Shown here: positions 62,226 to 64,000 of the stretch, one piece after another
Layout: each line of letters begins with the position of its first letter
Numbering within the stretch: position 1 is the first letter of the stretch
NCBI GenBank assembly: GCA_963705325.1
Contig: OY970069.1
Span: 1,488,001-1,552,000 of the forward strand
Length of the DNA stretch: 64,000 bases
Source: DATARH01 sp963705325
Lineage (GTDB): Bacteria; Pseudomonadota; Alphaproteobacteria; ATCC43930; CGMCC-115725
Direction of reading: 5' to 3'
Translations under genes and position numbers: made by a program
Notes under the pieces: model-generated
What the model was told of the DNA's origin: nothing
Seen by the model: only the letters and a program-made list of their open reading frames with translations
Databases searched by the model: none

Positions 62226-63008
62226 ATGTTGCAGGGCAAGACCGCGATTGTCACCGGCTCGACCAGCGGGATCGGGCTCGGCATCGCTACCTCACTCGCC
62301 GGCGAGGGTTGCGATGTGATGCTCAACGGCTTTGGCGATACCGGCGCGATCGAGTTGCTGCGGCAGAAGCTTTCGGCCGAGCACGGGGTGCGCGTCGGCT
62401 ATTCGCCGGCCGATATGTCCAAGCCGGCGGAGATCCGCGCGATGGTGGCGGCGGCGGTCGGCGAACTCGGTGGGGTCGACATCCTCGTCAACAACGCCGG
62501 CATCCAGCACGTCGCCAAGGTGGTGGATTTCCCCGAGGAGCGCTGGGACGCGGTCATCGCGATCAATTTGTCGGCCGCGTTCCATGCATCAAAAGCGGCG
62601 CTGCCGCACATGACCGCTAAAGGCTGGGGCCGGATTATCAACATCGCCTCGGCGCACGGGCTCGTCGCCAGCGGCGAGAAGGCGGCCTATGTCACCGCCA
62701 AGCATGGGCTGGTCGGGCTGACCAAAGTCATTGCCGTCGAGGTGGCGAACCAGGGCGTCACTTGCAACGCGATCTGCCCCGGTTGGGTACTGACCGCGCT
62801 GGTACAAAAGCAGATCGAGGCGCGTGCTGCGGCGCAAGGGATTGCCTATCAGCAGGCGCATGACGACCTGCTGCGGGAGAAGCAGCCGATGCTGCAATAC
62901 ACGACGCCGGAGAAAATTGCCGGGCTCGCCGTGTTCCTCTGCGGCGAGGCGGCCTCGACGATGACCGGTGCGGCGCTGTCGATCGACGGCGGCTGGGTCG
63001 CGCAATAG
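62226..63008 (+). CDS. bdhA: 3-hydroxybutyrate dehydrogenase (SDR)
   Basis: 260 residues. Converts 3-hydroxybutyrate to acetoacetate with NAD, in polyhydroxybutyrate use. TGxxxGIG in AIVTGSTSGIGLGIA, NNAG in ILVNNAGIQHVAKVVDF, catalytic Ser in INIASAHGLVAS and Tyr/Lys in AAYVTAKHGLVG. The Bdh-specific loop PGWVLTALVQKQIEARAAAQ followed by LLREKQPMLQYTTPEKIAG supports substrate assignment. ATG 62226 starts the Rossmann fold (MLQGKTAIVTG). Confidence 0.94.
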   Translation: MLQGKTAIVTGSTSGIGLGIATSLAGEGCDVMLNGFGDTGAIELLRQKLSAEHGVRVGYSPADMSKPAEIRAMVAAAVGELGGVDILVNNAGIQHVAKVVDFPEERWDAVIAINLSAAFHASKAALPHMTAKGWGRIINIASAHGLVASGEKAAYVTAKHGLVGLTKVIAVEVANQGVTCNAICPGWVLTALVQKQIEARAAAQGIAYQQAHDDLLREKQPMLQYTTPEKIAGLAVFLCGEAASTMTGAALSIDGGWVAQ

Positions 63009-63707
63009 CTAATCCGTATCGACCAGCACCAGCTCGGAATCCTCGCTTGCCGTGACGTGCAGCACGCTCTCGTCGGCGATGGCGACGCCGTCGCCGGCGG
63101 CAGCGGTGACGCCATTGACCTCGATCTTGCCGGCGGCGGGCACCAGATAGGCGTGGCGCCCGGCGCCGAGCCGGTATTCGGCCTCTTGCCCGGCCTTCAA
63201 GGTCGCGCCCAGCACCCGCGCCGAGGCGCGGATCGGCAGCGCGTCGCCGTCGCCGGGGACACCGCTCGCGAGGGTGACGAAATGCCCCGATCGGTCGCCT
63301 TTAGGGAAGGGCCGCGCGTCCCAAAATGGCTTGCCGCCTTGTCGGTCAGGAATGATCCATATCTGGAAGAGGCGCGTCGGGCCGGGCTCGCGGTTGTATT
63401 CGGCGTGGCGGATGCCGGTGCCGGCGCTCATTACCTGCACGTCGCCCGCCTCGGTACGCCCCTTATTGCCGAGGCTGTCCTGGTGGGTGATCGCGCCCTC
63501 GCGGACATAGGTGACGATCTCCATGTCCTGGTGCGGGTGCGGATCGAAGCCGGTGCCGGGGGCGATCCAATCGTCGTTCCAGACGCGCAGTTTGCCCCAG
63601 TGGACCCGCGCGGGGTCCTGGTAGGAAGCAAAGGAAAAATGGTGGCGGGTATCGAGCCAGCCATGATTGGCGCCGCCGAGGTCTTCGTAGGGTCGCAACT
63701 CGATCAT
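63009..63707 (-). CDS. Pirin-family protein
   Basis: 232 residues from ATG 63707 (MIELRPYEDLGGANHGWLDT). Bicupin: metal ligands in GFDPHPHQDMEIVTYVREGA and MSAGTGIRHAEYN (His, His, His, Glu pattern); C-terminal cupin half ARVLGATLKAGQEAEYRLGA. Related to YhhW, which has quercetin 2,3-dioxygenase activity in vitro; physiological role unclear. It abuts the bdhA stop. The longer frame to 63842 lacks conserved sequence. Confidence 0.92.
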   Translation of the reverse strand: MIELRPYEDLGGANHGWLDTRHHFSFASYQDPARVHWGKLRVWNDDWIAPGTGFDPHPHQDMEIVTYVREGAITHQDSLGNKGRTEAGDVQVMSAGTGIRHAEYNREPGPTRLFQIWIIPDRQGGKPFWDARPFPKGDRSGHFVTLASGVPGDGDALPIRASARVLGATLKAGQEAEYRLGAGRHAYLVPAAGKIEVNGVTAAAGDGVAIADESVLHVTASEDSELVLVDTD

Positions 63708-63914
63708 CGCGTCGATTCCATCGATGGGAATTTCGCCGATAGATGGGAAGCGCGGGTGGCGAACGCCAGCGGGCGAATGGCTTGGCTGCCAAATCGCCGG
63801 TTGATACCGGCGCTGGAAGCGGGCAAAGGATCGTGTGATCAAATCCTAGGCAATTCGGCCGGTGCGCCGGCCGTGATCGTCAGCCAGGGGAGGAAACGGA
63901 ATGCGGGGCCGCCG

Positions 63915-64000
63915 ATGATCGGCGCGCTGACGAGGTCGGCGCTGTTCGTGCCGTTCCGCACGCGCAGTTTCCGCTTTCAGTTTCCGGCGGACATGCTGAC
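63915..64000 (+). CDS. Start of an MFS transporter gene, cut by the window end
   Basis: 28 codons: MIGALTRSALFVPFRTRSFR then FQFPADMLT. FR.RSFRFQ(F/W)PADMLTSW is the start of a recognisable MFS group. The best ribosome site (GGGGAGGAAACGG) suits an ATG at 63901, whose frame stops after five codons (MRGRR). A one-base indel between 63901 and 63915 would join the two, so the true start may be 63901 with a small sequence error. Confidence 0.55.
   Translation, partial: MIGALTRSALFVPFRTRSFRFQFPADML

Overview
The window is GC-rich and densely coded. It reads as chromosome of a free-living alphaproteobacterium, most like Rhodospirillales. Pointers are the RHH_4/DUF4169 small-protein pair, the cysE-iscR-nifS-iscS-iscA-fdx order, two branched-chain amino acid (liv) transporter clusters, small alphaproteobacterial ECF sigma factors, and many imidazolonepropionase-like amidohydrolases and DMT/DedA membrane proteins. 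This is inferred from gene content; no 16S gene is present.

Layout. 0-7.4 kb: 3' part of a copper P-type ATPase gene, then a minus-strand liv cluster (livK-H-M-G-F). 7.5-13.9 kb: the elongasome operon mreB-mreC-mreD-mrdA-rodA plus an unknown gene. From about 3.0 to 12.7 kb nearly every gene carries several one-base frame changes, including genes that are normally essential, so this stretch is probably poorly corrected consensus rather than gene decay. 14.1-18.99 kb: small RHH and DUF4169 proteins, a macrodomain enzyme, an ECF sigma factor with a good terminator, an OmpR-type regulator, and tyrS/anmK, whose start codons overlap head to head. 19.0-21.75 kb: a Tat-exported metallophosphoesterase plus cupredoxin facing an ECF sigma/anti-sigma pair. 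Both transcription units carry the same promoter-like pattern (GAATAAA-N16-TCTT), which makes this the best candidate for a discrete signalling system. 21.8-32.7 kb: accessory genes (lipoprotein, TPR protein, methyltransferase, LLM oxidoreductase, LysR, MFS, MetE-like protein, two amidohydrolases) with broken fragments of an Nramp transporter and a dienelactone hydrolase. 33.2-37.9 kb: sugar-type ABC operon followed by a truncated copy of its binding protein. 37.96-42.6 kb: second, intact liv cluster.

42.8-49.6 kb is an eroded mobile region. It holds remnants of a phage terminase small subunit, a serine recombinase and a type I restriction HsdR, mixed with ordinary small genes and ending at a tRNA-Met(CAT) gene. 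49.6-57 kb is a sulfur-handling block: mnmA, tenA, ferredoxin, iscA, iscS, a second desulfurase, iscR and cysE, with no iscU, hscA or hscB. 57-64 kb holds housekeeping and metabolic genes (alpha/beta hydrolase, DedA, hydratase, pyrD, HAD phosphatase, EamA, bdhA, pirin, start of an MFS gene), again with clustered frame changes between 57.7 and 60.7 kb.

An approximately 87-bp palindromic repeat occurs twice (6.04 and 52.96 kb), each time between co-directional genes of an operon. No CRISPR array, rRNA or intact insertion sequence was seen.
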